A stretch of 64,000 bases of DNA from Polytrichum commune (Eukaryota > Streptophyta > Polytrichopsida > Polytrichales > Polytrichaceae): assembly GCA_950295325.1 (NCBI GenBank), contig OX485808.1, positions 38,336,527 through 38,400,526 on the forward strand, given 5' to 3'. Of this stretch, positions 24,641 to 37,000 are shown one piece after another. The first letter of the stretch is position 1. Every line of letters begins with the position of its first letter. Under the pieces are notes generated by a model. The model was not told the origin of the DNA, searched no databases, and saw only the letters and a program-made list of their open reading frames with translations. The position numbers and the translations under genes were made by a program.

Positions 24641-26446
24641 TAATTTGGTGGCTAGAGAGGGTTTCTCGGCCTCATGCACTATCAACATCATTCAAATGAT
24701 CTTCAAATCTGGTGATAGACGCTCCGTAGGGAATTATAGGACCATAATGCTAGGAACAATCTTTGGCATGCTTTGTGGCTTTGTTTTAGAAAAATAATTG
24801 GTCGATGGACATGATTGAAAGGGGTTAGGGCGAGAGGACAAGCGGGTTTCAAGAAAGGTGGATCTAGTTTGGCCCACATGCTTACACTACGTACTTTAAT
24901 TACACAAGAGATATTTGCAAGCTAATGTCTCTATTATTGCTTTGTTGATTTCAAAAAAAAAATTGACACATGCCCATGTGACAAGCTTTGGGAACGCCTC
25001 CAAAGATTCGGGGTACCACCTCATTTACAACAAGCTGTAAAAAAAAAAAACCATGTACATTGTAGTCTATGCAAAGGTTCAGATAAATGCTGACACAAAT
25101 GGTGAAGGAATGTCCGATATTGGTGTTAAAGAAGGATATCACCTCTCCCCCACACTATTCGGCATGTACATGATGAACTTCTAACATATTTAGATGAGAT
25201 CGACGGGGATTCTCCATGCTTATTTAACATGCCATTCTTCTTTATGTTGACAAAGTTGTTCTACTCTCTAGATCAAGCACATGCCTATAAAGACTTTTGA
25301 ACAAAATATTTGAGTTCTGCACTTCTTCTAGCCTTGAAGGCAATCTAGCTAAGATTAAAATCATGATATTTAGCCGCAACCAAAGGAAATTAAACCAAGA
25401 GGTATTTTACCGGGACAAGGACCAAATTGAGATCACCCATGAATACAAATACCTTGAGATTGATTTTTATTCACATGGTTACTTTGAGCCATCTAGTAAA
25501 AGGCAAGGAATCATGGGTTTGAGAGCCTTGATGAGAACTTTAAGGAAAGAAGCAGTAGTTGTCATCACATGCTGGGAACTCAAATCTCACCTATTCAAGG
25601 CTTTAGTGCTTCCTACTTTCATGTATTGCACCAAAATTTGGGGAGGTGACTTGAAAAACTCTCATTAGAAAGTCTTTGAGAAGGGCATGAAGATGCATAT
25701 GATGTCTCACATCAAAGTGCGTTCTTTGACTACCTATCATACCTTACTGGCTGAATTTAAAGAACTTCCCATAAAATTAAATGCTCTCAAGCTTACTATG
25801 GGCTTTCCTCAACAACTCGCCCACCTATCCACCTCTTGGCTAGTCAGTAAAGCAACCTCACTATCCCAACACCTTCTGAACAAGGATTTAACACTTGGTA
25901 CAAATCGACAACCATGTGGAAGACATCATGGGGTTTATCTCATTGGGAAATCCATAACAACCCAACCACATCAAAAACAACATATGTTGATATCAAGGAG
26001 GTTTTTCTTCCAAGAGAGTGGAACTCTTTCCATCTCTAGGAAGAAACTAGATTACCTCCATCTCAAGGATTTTTTGAAATACAAATGTGAATTATACTTG
26101 AAGCAACCATTGACTCCACCACAACGCAAGATTATTGTTGCCTATTGCACCTCGAACCACAAACTTGCCATTGAAATTGGATGTGGATGGTTATCCCTAT
26201 CTCTAGAGATACTAGACTATGTCACTTTTGCTCCAATTATGCAATTGAAAATGGGGCACATTTCATGTTGGAATGTCCCTTATACAACCCATTAGAGATA
26301 AGTTTCTATCACTATTTGAAAACAAAGTTCCAAGGAGCCTCAAATATTTCTTTCAATTAGAGCAACAAGTTAACATTAGTCTCTATCTCAAGGAGGCTAC
26401 CGCACTTCGCCACTCTAGAGAATTAACTGGTTTGAAACCATCCTAA

Positions 26447-27357
26447 TGTACTTTCAATCCCATTAGCCTTTTGGGCTTCCCAGACTTTAAAATTAATTTC
26501 ATTTCAATTCATTGGGTTTTGCCAAATTTTCTGAAAAGCATTTAGTCTCCACAAAGGATATTCTGGGAAGCTGATTTAAGTAAGAGTGTTATTCTTGATT
26601 TGAGGAACAATTAAACAAGAAAAGTAAGTTTTTGTGGCTCACATCTTGACAAGTTTCAAGTTTCCATTGCATCCAAGATTTTGACTGCTACACAGCTACC
26701 CAAGATGCAGAACTGGCCGAGACTCATTTTCGTTGAATACTTCTATTGCTGTTGGGTGCTGAAAAGATCTAAAAAATACAAAAAATAACCAAGGGATCGT
26801 CATGACATAAGAGAATCGAAGAACTCCCTTGTGTCATGGCTCAAGTGCAAAGCAGACATCCTCTTAAGAAGGCTGCTCTCTCTTATGTGTGCATGAAACC
26901 ACCTTCCTTTTCTCAAGCATTTAAATGCTTCGGTGACTACCCTAATTGACGTCCCTATTTCAGTTCAATTTCACCTGCAAGTGGCACTTCCTCCCTATGA
27001 TTCACAAGGTTAAATGAACCAGCAATCAATAGGAGATTATTATTTCCTTTGATTCTAGTTGCCCCCTATCACTTCAAATAATTCCCATATGACATAGCAA
27101 CCCCCTTATCACTTGGAAGGGCAGTGAAATTCGTATCAGGGAGTAGCCATAAAATACAGACAGCAGGAAGGAGAGATTCAAACTTCAAAGAGTAATCAAA
27201 ATTTTGAACCGGTGACTGTTTTCTTGAATGCAAGTCCAGGACAAGCAAAACCACGCGATTTAATATGCAGTATGAAAATAAAATACACATGAAGTGCAAG
27301 AATTTGTTCAAAGAAAGTCTCTTAAATGTACAGCAGAGAAAATGAGATGCTTCTAGG
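26447..27357. other. Spacer between the LINE and the 3' end of NUP85
   Basis: No gene is seen. The part next to 27357 should include the NUP85 3' untranslated region. An ATTAAA hexamer on the minus strand near 27255-27265 is a possible but unproven polyadenylation signal. Confidence 0.5.
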
Positions 27358-30300
27358 TCACTCCTGTAAAATGGCACGACCTAAGTTGGATGCTAGAGCA
27401 AGCCGAATGTGCTCAAGAGAAGAGCGTGATAATTCTGAAGGATCAATGCCCTCAAGATCTCCCCGCACTTTAGCAAGAGAGAGATCTTGTAGTCGACTCA
27501 ATAGTACTTGAGTTTCTTGTGTTCCAAGCACTGGCTTATCTGGCCATTCTAACAGCTCCACCTGCACCAGGACACAAAACAAAGAGGAATTGGTTAGATA
27601 GAGATTCTTCGATCAATGCTGTTGTAGGATGAAAACAAAAGTATGCTTACATACTCTTGGATCAGGGTAGGACTCATACACCAAAACAACATTTGTTTAA
27701 ACATAACAGGCATGTTAAAGTTGGCAGGTCATAAACATCATACCGCATCCCGCAGAAGTGGTAGCCAGAATCTCTGTGGGGTAACTTGGGGTTTCAAAAG
27801 CTGCACATGACAAAATCGTATGTAAAACATGAGTCACTTCCACAAGGCAAATGATGCCCAAAAACACAGTGATGCCAGTATATCATATTTGAAATTTAAG
27901 AATACATGTGAAGAGTTATACATCAAATACAGCAGCTCTCTATGTGTGCATGGAGTGGTAACTGTTAGAAATAGTATGTATGGACAAGCTTATTGGACGG
28001 GATGAATTTGGTCACCTGCATAAGAGAGCCAGCTGCCTGCTTTCCATATTCTGCCAATTTTGTTTGATCAGGATCTTTGGCTCGCAACTCCTTGATGCTA
28101 TGTAGGCAAGTTTTGAAGTCACGGTACCTATTTACACATCAAAAAGGAGCTTAAAGATTGTTCTGAGCGTCAGGAGATAGAAATTTGCTCATGATAGGAA
28201 ATAAGTTCATCATTGAAATGCAGACGGCAACCATGGAGCAGATCCATACACAAGTTTTGCAACATAGATAGAAACAAGGTAAAGTTGTTGTACCTATGTA
28301 AAAAGGAGAGCCCTTGAGTAGAGTGAAGTTCTGAGCCCAGCAAGTCCACTAGACCTTCCAAATGCTGCAAACGCCTATCAAGGCTTAGTACTACAACTGA
28401 CTGTCAAAGAATAGAAGGCAGGCCACAGTTTATTACAAAGATTCAGTGGTGAATTTCTGGAGGTACCAGAATTCAGACTTACCTCAAGACTTTCTGTTTG
28501 GGAGTCGTTCATACCAAGAGACACTGCATTCAAGAGCTCATCTGCCACTGCAGCCAGGCGTTTGTCATCTTTGGCACGTTGCAACCAGGCTATACCAGCA
28601 CCCTTGCGCCCATGTTTCCAATGGTGTATGCCGACAATCTGCACCCCCAAGCTATGTAAATTAATAAGAACTTTCTGGAATGCCAAGAGTCCAATGACTT
28701 GAGAGGATAAAACTGTTGAATTTCTATATTCTGGAGATCTCTGACCATAATTCTCTTCAACCCAAAGTGGAGACATGGCCTTTAGTGATCATATTAAAAG
28801 AAGGTGTTACTTCTGTTCAGAACACATGACACCATTTTGTGCATGTATTGGACACAACAATTGTGGAGAACAATTCATACCCTGCTCACTGTTGTTGCAA
28901 CATCATCCAGGTCATAAAGTCGGCACACCTCCAAAACCTATGCACCATGAAGAATGAATGAGAAGCAAGCCTTTTCCTATTCACCTTCACATGTTTGAAC
29001 ATTGTACAAAGACTGAACCAAATAGCAATAAGTTGCTATAACTTAGTCAATGTTTGAGCAACTGAAGATATAACAAACAAATTTGATTGATCACCATGTT
29101 GCAGCAAATGATTCCTACACTTATTAGGCATCACATTAAGGACTGATTGGGGGGACTTACCTTGAGTGCAATATGGTCGCTTGTAGACACAGGTTGTTTC
29201 AAAAGTAGAGTTTCCAAGACGCCAAGACCTTGCCTTGGACAAAAAGATAGATAGGTTGAAGCAAGCTGCAAATTCCTCACAAAACGAAGTGAAGTCAAGA
29301 GAATGACAAGAGCTTACACTTTATAACTGGCATGAGATAATCATCATCTGTTAAAATAGGACAGCACTCTTGAAGGTGAGGAGCTAATCGAACCTGCCAA
29401 GTGAGCGGATGAGATGCAAGGACTTGAGCATATATCAAGCGATTGAGCTCTTCCATACTGATGCCACCCAACATATCTCGTTCCTCTCTCAAAAGTGACT
29501 GGGCATGTTTGCTCTTGGCTGTTAGCAGTTCCATTATATGTGCCATCAACCTGTCAACCAGTAATATGCAATTCAGTCCATGCTCTGCTCATTCACCAAA
29601 GAATAACAGACAGAGTACAGCTAGGATTTCAATAATTCTTCTAGACTACCAGTGACTACATTTTTGTGACACCTAATCACACAGTTCTTACAATTTAAAA
29701 AGAGCCTGAGCCTACCAAAAGTCATATAAATTTCCACACACAAATGAAGGAAGCCTTGAGGTCCATAAAAGGGTTGGAACACAAGACATGAGGAGAAAAA
29801 ACCCAAAATTTGGCTAGAGATGTAGTGAACCAAAAGAGAATGTGGAGCTAAATTATCTCATCAGCTGATTCTTGATTATATTTTCTTAACAATGTTCCAA
29901 GGAATGTAGCTTGTAATATTGAAGATAGATAATCTTGCGTTGTGACATGATCAGGCTAGCAATTTAAATCACAAGACTTGAGCTATATGCCTCCCTACAA
30001 CAGCTCTTATACACCCACGTCCAGGTTCTGGAAAGGCAGCAGAAAGCTTCATCAGTCACTTACCAAGGGTCAAAGAGTCGTGTACATTCAGCAACAACCA
30101 CCTGCATTTGATGCCAAATTTGATGATCAGTATAACTTGCCTCCAAAAAAATTAAGAACTTAGTGTCCAAAAGAAAGACCCTAGAGTCCAATATCACATT
30201 AGGCAGTAGAGTGACCGGGTAATCTACAATAAAATCCAATTTTCTGTCTCATCCCTTGCTCAAAATGAACAGGATGTGCCCTTCCTCTACCACTGATATC

Positions 30301-33300
30301 TACACAACCCAATTAGTATTTCAGACTGCCTGAGCAAGACCTGTTTACATACACTTAATTGTATATTATGGTGTATATCAACAAAAGCATGAAGGGAGGC
30401 AAACCTCGGTGTTATCAGTACTTATTATTGCCAGTATAAGCTCCTGAAGGGGATCATTAACAGATGAAGAGCCTTTGGTATTTGTGTCTGCCTTTGATTC
30501 AATACATTTGATGGCATAGCCTGCCAGACCATCTGACACCTGCAGTCAACAACAAGTAAGACATGCGCAAGTAGTGAGATTTTAAGTCAAAGTGTGTTCA
30601 CATTGTTGTCAGAACATGACCAGTCCCCAACTTTGACAGAATCATAGTTGGAATAACTTTTAAAAATCAACATGACGTTTCTAACATCCCCTCCTATAAC
30701 AAATGCAGAAGGAAACTAACTACATGATCTACATAGAAATCCAATAAAAAGCTGCCATTCATACAGAGCTCAAGGAGATCCAAGTGTTATGAGAGGGTTG
30801 GATTTCTATTCCTGAATTAGTAAGGAACTTATGAAGGTAAGCACTACCTTAGAAAAAGGTTGAACATGTAGTAAATGAGCAACTAGAAGCTCCATCCAGT
30901 GGGCAGTGGCTCCTAACAAATCCTCTATACTTCCCAGAACCACTTTAAGAAGCTTCTTTAAACCCTGGAGTGTTTCCCGATGATTGCACTCTCCCCAATA
31001 CGTGCTCCCATCCAGCTTTGCAATAGAGCTGCGCCATTTCTCCCATGCCTATATCAACACCAGTTTTTTTATGAGCAAATCTCCTTTCCATTGCTAAGAG
31101 ATGCTGCACAAAGAGGTGTATATCTAAAGAGAAAACACAACCAGTAGACATAGAAGAAAGGGTAGAAGATCAACGCACTCTGCTAAATTCAGGCTTGAAA
31201 CTGTGAGCTTGACCAGGGGAACCAGGAGGTAAACTGGGGCGCAACCGAGGCATTTTTGAGATAAGAACTGCTACAGTTTCAACCAAACCATTCTCCACCT
31301 GCATATGCATGTCTCAACTTTCAATATCCAGATTCATAACAAAAACTGCTTCACACAAGAGGGACGGCAATTTGCATCAGTAAAAACCGTTGTATCTCCA
31401 GAGGAAGAAAAATGAAGTCAACACATGAACACTTAGTCTAGAGAATGCCTTTGACATGGAGAGACTCCAGGAGAGGGGCTCATTCTCAGTGTCAATGAAT
31501 CAGGAAACCCTGTCAAGAGAGCGATCTCCAGTTGATAAATGGAAAAGGTGAAAATCGGCCTGACTTACCAACCTGCATGCCCAGGAACTGAGATAACACA
31601 GAAGCCGAGACTGTATATCATGAAAGTCAACAAGATGGGAAGAGAAGCTTACTTGGCGATTGTCAATTTGGTCATGTTGGTAGGAGCCATGCATACGTAG
31701 TAAGCTGACCTGCATCCATAGTTATTGGTGAGTGGCTAGATTGCTCTCTATATCAACTTATAAATTTCTAGAAAAAATCTCAATGACAAACCTACAAATG
31801 TATAAGTAATAGGTGCACATATAACCAGGTAGTGACTTGGAAGGATGCTGTAAAAGATTACATTTATTTATTGAGATTTAGAACTGCTGATTGAAAGTAT
31901 ATTTTCATTGAACTGGATGCAAATATATTAGAAGAATCAGACTGCAGCAATTTTAAACATTCTCTGATCGTCTAAAACCTAGGGCTGTTGGGCCAACAAT
32001 GCTGTTGACAATTATATAACCCTCCCCGACAAAAGATATTTCAATCTAGATTGATAATCACAATAATAAACTGGTAACAAAAATTTGAGGGTTATGTCAC
32101 TGACCACAATGTCAAGCCATCCTACTGCAAGGGCAGAAGCTATGCCATCCCAATACTCTGGATCGTCTTCTGGAAACTAGTACAAGAAAGTAATAAGTTA
32201 GAAAGACATATCAGTAATACCCTTCACTTTTATATGCGAAGCATTTGTACTAGAAGCAGAAAACCTGCCCAACATGATTTAGAATATTTGCTATGGAAAA
32301 AATGGTAACTGAAACAGAGCAATTGGCACTTACCCGCAAGTTCACTAACTTCTGTTGGAGCTTTGTAAGCTTTGGATGCAGAGTTGCAGTTGAGAAAACC
32401 CCATCATAGCTCTGTCATTACACGAATAATCGAACACCAAATAGAAAGCATGACAAACTATCAGAATACAAATTAGACTCATAATCAGGCAGAAGAAGCT
32501 TGCAGACAATTTCAATCTCCTGCACAGCTAATTGAGGTTCCCACTAGCAAAACATGAGAACACCAACAATTAGCAGCCGACACAAGTTGTTGACACTTTC
32601 ACAACCTCGTCACTAACTAACACAATGAGCATTTTGACTGGAAAAAGGTCTACTCATTGAAACATTCGAATGCACGAGTGAAAAGTTGAGTTGAGTAGGT
32701 GTGCAGACAATTCACCCTTATTACATACAAAACTGAACTGCTTGAATTTATTAACAAACTCAGAGTTGGGTAAAATGGGAGAATGGTGTTTGCAAACTCA
32801 CAGCCACCCAGTCCACCAAACGTTCAGGCAGCCAGGATGCAGAATTTTTGTCAACATAGAAGATCTCCACAAGATCCCAGACAGCTTTCACAATTGATGG
32901 CTTGAGACTGTCTTGTAATTCCTGCTCTCATCCACATTCACACATTTTCCTTGTTAGGATAAGTTTAGTACAGAAAAGAGAGAGTTACAAACACAAATTG
33001 ATGTGAACTTCCATGTAACTCAGAATGTCTTTCCAATTTCACAAACCTCAGGACTTCAGTTGTAATGAAGAGCCAATAGTGAGCAGTATGATCAGATTTG
33101 ACTCAACCAAACCAAATAAGAACTTTCTAAGAAATCAAGTGAATTAATGTCGAACATACTATGGGACGAACATGAAACGAGAACTGTCCCATTCCATGGT
33201 CACTTGACATGATGGACCCTACTAAGGGAGAGTCAAGAGGGCATATGATTGCAGTTTCTCTTTATTTTATATTATACAAAACATTTGGTCTTTAAGTTTT

Positions 33301-35502
33301 TAACTACATGAAGACAATAAGAAAATAAGCAGTCATTGTGATCCATACAAAAGGAATTCCATAAATTAAGCCAGCATATCAACCTTGCCTTTGTAGAGTA
33401 GCCAGAGAAATCTGTAGCTGAGCCAGGCGGGCCAGCAGCAGGTCCAAGAGAGGTGCTGATGTTCTGGCTATACTCCAACACCGCTTGCCACCTACACAGA
33501 CAAGGAGACCAATTTCATCAGAAAGCACCACAAAGCTGCAAAATCAAACTCTACCCAAACACTGAAAAGTTCCACACTCCATGGAACCACAAGAATCCAA
33601 AAGCGGGAGAATTGAATTGCCAAGGAGACATGGAACTCTCTGGAAGTGGTGGAAGAAAGTCATCACAAAACAAGAGAGAAGTAACCAATGTTGTCCTAAA
33701 GAGATGACAACAGCTGAGCACAATTGCAATGCAAAGTCTACATGTTCATCTGTGAAAATGATCTACAACAGAATCGATTTATAAACCTCTTAACCTTCAC
33801 TTTCTTTGATCATTTACTGATACTCTCAACACAGAGGTTGGATGCAGAACTATCTTGCAAAAACAACCCATGATTCTTTGAGAAATGAACAGACAGTCAA
33901 ATGAAAAACTCTAAAATAATCCTCATGAGACAAAAAGGGGCACAGTGACTTGATCAGATTTGTAAAACAGGATGGTGATAAATTGAGTAACATCAACTCA
34001 ATAAAATCTTCAGTGACCTGTTCATGGGAATCCTTTCAGAATAGTTCATGCTAGTTACTTAGGAAACAATTGTGAATACATAATGCTGCCTCTCGATTCA
34101 CCTATCCAGAATTCACCTCAACATATTTGAATTTGTGCTTCTTGCTAGATTGAAATTGTTCTCTTGGCGACCTCTAGAAAGGGGAGGAGCATTAGCACAT
34201 TTGTGTCATCCAAAGGTAATCTGATATGCTTCAAAGGTGGTTTAAACCCAAGGCCTTAACCCGGATCCCATGGGAACTCCAAGGTTAAGCCGCCTAAGGC
34301 CAGCCAGAATAGTGCTGAAATGGGTCACTTTCCTAGCACTTGATTTCCAGTGCACCCTACCACCTATGGTCCACTCAATCATGGTAAGGGTATCCAGTGA
34401 ACCGGATATTTTTCAATCATGTGGGAACCTAGGGGCTTGCCATTGGGGTAGGAGATAGGTAGAGGCCAGCTTGTCCACGCCCATTCAAGGTGCTCACCTT
34501 TGAAAGGAAGCAATACTCTTCAAGGGCCCTCTAATATTCAAGCCAGTGGCAACATCAGAGTCATCTCTTCATGTCCCCTCCTTCACCTGTCTAGAATTAA
34601 CCTTGGCATTTTTTAATTTGTGCTCAATGCAAGATTGAAATTGTTCTCTTGGCAAGCTCAAGGAAAGTGACGAGCATTAGCACATTCGTGTCATCCAAAT
34701 GTAACTTGGTATGCTTCACATAATTATCCCACTGAAAACCTAACACCCTTAACAATGTCAACTCGCTAATCTTGCCTCATCGTAAACAGAAATGGAGAGA
34801 GGAGGCCTACAATAGTTCATGCTAATTACTGAACAGCAATATGTATATAAATCGCTACGTATCGGTTCACCTATGTAGAATTAACCTCGATGTGTGAATA
34901 TGTGCTTGATGCAAGATTGAAATTGTTCTCTTGGCGAGCTCTAGGAAAGTAAAGAGCATTTGCACATCTGTGCCACCCGAATGTAACTTGATATAAAGCT
35001 TCACATTATCATCCCACTGAAAACCTAACACCCTCACTCCAGCTCACTCATCTCACTTAATCCCAAAAGGTATGGAGAGAGGAGGTTGCCCCACATACCA
35101 GTCGGACGAAACGGGATAACTGGAACCATCACTGGACTGCATAAGCTGCTGCTTCTGGCTCTGCAAGAAAGCAAATGCCTGAACAGACGAATACGCAAGG
35201 GCGCGCTTCTCAGCCGGCGCCCGGTCATCCTTCTTCCCGAGCTTGAGCTCCACCACCTTCCCAGGCCCACAGCCAGGCTTCATAATGCTACTTTCATCTT
35301 TCTCCTTCTCCGCTTCCTTTGTAAGCTGCCCAAGGTACGATAACCTTAACACATTGCCTGGCCCCCATGTCACCAAAACCCTAGGGGTTACCTTCATGCC
35401 GTGATGCACCGTGTGTACCACTGGAACTGCTGCCCCCGAGTCTGAAGATGGCCGCATGTAGGGGACGATGGCGCCCCCATTCTGCCCGTCCAAGGACGGC
35501 AT
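27358..35502 (-). CDS. NUP85: Nuclear pore complex protein NUP85 (18 exons, ~762 aa)
   Basis: Nup85 is an alpha-solenoid scaffold subunit of the Nup107-160 (Y) complex, on both faces of the nuclear pore. Exons on the minus strand: 35502-35099, 33491-33389, 32921-32802, 32411-32334, 32176-32105, 31709-31653, 31298-31179, 31048-30848, 30539-30405, 30101-30064, 29550-29320, 29233-29161, 28937-28881, 28638-28483, 28364-28294, 28127-28016, 27800-27744, 27561-27358. All junctions keep frame. Diagnostic plant Nup85 stretches are VWDLVEIFYVDKN, LLRMHGSYQHDQ, AWEKWRSS, LGGISMEELNRLIYAQVLAS, HHWKHGRKGAGIAWLQ and HIRLALASNLGRA. The ATG at 35502 was chosen because the upstream in-frame extension lacks an ATG and plant homologues start similarly. 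Length is close to the Arabidopsis protein (just over 700 aa). The exon 2/3 junction is ambiguous: a GC-AG intron as listed, or a GT donor at 33384 with acceptor before 32907, giving 759 aa. The gene appears intact. Confidence 0.95.
33492..35098 (-). other. NUP85 intron 1 with three diverged repeats and a 5S-like insert
   Basis: Three direct, diverged copies of a roughly 200-bp unit lie at about 34041-34215, 34586-34810 and 34866-35092. They share GATTGAAATTGTTCTCTTGG, GAGCATT(A/T)GCACAT and, in the last two, CCCACTGAAAACCTAACACC. The last copy stops only a few bases before the exon 1 splice donor. The 5S-like segment lies between copies one and two. Confidence 0.7.
34251..34341 (+). other. 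5S rRNA-derived sequence (pseudogene or SINE head)
   Basis: Blocks in the right order and spacing match plant 5S rRNA from about nucleotide 30 to 110: CCGGATCCCAT, GAACTCC, GGTTAAGC (box A region), TAGTGCTG, ATGGGTCAC and TTCCTAGCACTT (box C region). I judge about two thirds of positions conserved by eye. The first 5S bases and the terminal stem partner are absent. It lies antisense to NUP85, inside its first intron. Confidence 0.7.
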
Positions 35503-35708
35503 GCCAACGAATTGCGAACGAATTGATTGGATCGATGTCCGCTCACTCACTCGCTTCCGATCAAAATCCTCGTAAACAGTGTCCCCTTATGCAATGCTCC
35601 TGTCAGCCCCGCATTTCTCTGTCGTTCTAAACCAAATCCTACACGTTCTAGCTATTGTGGACCTCCGGTGTTCTGTGTGCACATGTGTGGTTAAGCGAGA
35701 GGACTAAC

Positions 35709-35717
35709 TTAGGGTTT
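35709..35717 (-). promoter_or_regulatory. Telo-box (AAACCCTAA) upstream of NUP85
   Basis: TTAGGGTTT on the plus strand is the plant telo-box read on the NUP85 strand, about 210 bp above the start codon. Telo-boxes are known in promoters and leaders of plant growth and cell-cycle-linked genes. Confidence 0.5.
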
Positions 35718-35888
35718 GAAGATTCGAGAAAGAGAAAATTCAGAACGCAGAACTCGTCTTAATTCTCTACTTAACTTACACAAAAGAAATGAAACATTGT
35801 GTGTACAATGAACATGTCAGCTCCGCATTTCCAGAGAGTAAGTTTAGATGCTGTGGATTCGGAGTGCAGGTTTCGGAGAAGCGAGAGG

Positions 35889-35898
35889 TTTAGGGTTT
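35889..35898 (-). promoter_or_regulatory. Second telo-box upstream of NUP85
   Basis: The plus strand reads TTTAGGGTTT, about 390 bp above the NUP85 start codon. Two copies in under 200 bp make a chance occurrence less likely. The transcription start is unknown, so one or both could be in the leader. Confidence 0.5.
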
Positions 35899-36289
35899 AA
35901 GGGGCTCTAGCGGCAGAACCAAATCATTCCATTCGGTACATTTCAGAGATGATCGGACAAACCGTATGACTACAAAGTGCATAAAACATCATGTGCGGAA
36001 CCTTGTTCAACCCTTAACTTCCGGGACCATATTGTGGTTTCAATAGATCATTAAAAAACTAAGTATTTAAGCCTCGATCTGTATTGTACCTAAAAGAATT
36101 TTTTCTGTTAATGATTTTGAGATGACATCAATTCCGTCGTAATATATAGTCATTATCATGATTTTATATAATCAATTTAGAATCATTAAATTTCAAGAAA
36201 TTATGATAAATGTATGCAATAAAATAGGGGTAACTTAAGTGTAAGGGTGGGTGTGAACTACTTCATAAACTTGCTCAAGCCAATTGTAG

Positions 36290-37000
36290 TTTTTCGCATG
36301 GGTCCAACACCAAAGAAATTTCAAAATCAATCAATCCTACTAGTCGAGAGCAAAATTCTAGAGCCAATGAGTTTATAGTAGTGTATGGTTCCAATGTATG
36401 AAAATTTGAAGTTGCACTAGTGTGACACCACTATCCCATCAAATCTTAGCAGTCTTTACTCAAGAAAATACTCCTCCTACTTTGAAAAACGAATCTTCAA
36501 GATTAGGTCTAGTCTTGGGTCCAAAAATAAGGCCCAACAAGGGTTGTTTTGGACCCTAAGTTTTTGGGACCTGAACCATGATATGAACCCACCCTAACTA
36601 AATACAAGATTGTACCTATTATTAGAGAAATATGTAAGTTAGTTGCACCTATTCCCAACACTTTAACAAGTTTGAGTACTTAAGTGTGGGTTTCCACTAG
36701 GACCCAAGAATAATGAGACTCCAAAATTGAGTGATCCTATCAATCGAGACATCGAGACCCAAAATTATGGACACAAGGAGTTTACATTAGGGTCTAGGTT
36801 CAAGGTATGAAAAAAAACGAACTAGCACTATGTAGCATCACTTTACCACCAAATCTCAACAGTCCAAACTCAATAAAATAGTCCTCCTAGTTTTAGAAAC
36901 CAATCTTCAAGCTTGGGGCCCAATCTTGAGTCCAAAAATAAGGTCCATTCAAGTTGTATTTTGAACCCCAAGTTCCTTGTACCCATACCCTAATGTAGAC
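36290..37000. repeat. Diverged ~300-bp direct repeat, two copies
   Basis: The copies begin with GGGTCCAAC / GGACCCAAG-like text and proceed through GAGTTTA, ATCAAATCT / CCAAATCTCA, ACTCCTCCTA / GTCCTCCTAG and AATCTTCAAG. They are offset by roughly 400 bp and heavily diverged. Confidence 0.6.

Larger units (their letters stand above)
21709..26446 (+). pseudogene. Degenerate non-LTR retrotransposon (LINE), ORF1-like + endonuclease/RT
   Basis: In order on the + strand lie a coiled-coil frame (21709-22212), an apurinic-type endonuclease start with ISCVSWNCRG (about 22840), the rest of the endonuclease (23190-23600; GGFDA, a stop, TSSHQG, later GGASVVDYLIGDP), reverse-transcriptase fingers (24130-24790; LLEWVANDLCEPITKLFN, KSGDRRSVGNYRTIMLG), palm (24830-25300) and a C-terminal zinc knuckle, CHFC...H...C, near 26220-26280. 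LINE proteins copy their own RNA into nicked chromosomal DNA. This copy cannot: frames shift at least six times, stops interrupt the endonuclease and palm, and the catalytic motif reads YVDK (25243-25254) where YADD is expected. Its 3' end near 26446 has no evident poly(A) tail. The exact 5' end is unknown. Confidence 0.85.

Noticed and set aside
35053-35550. NUP85 start upstream at 35550
   Set aside because: The extended frame begins with GTG, and the first ATG in the frame is at 35502 and fits plant homologues.
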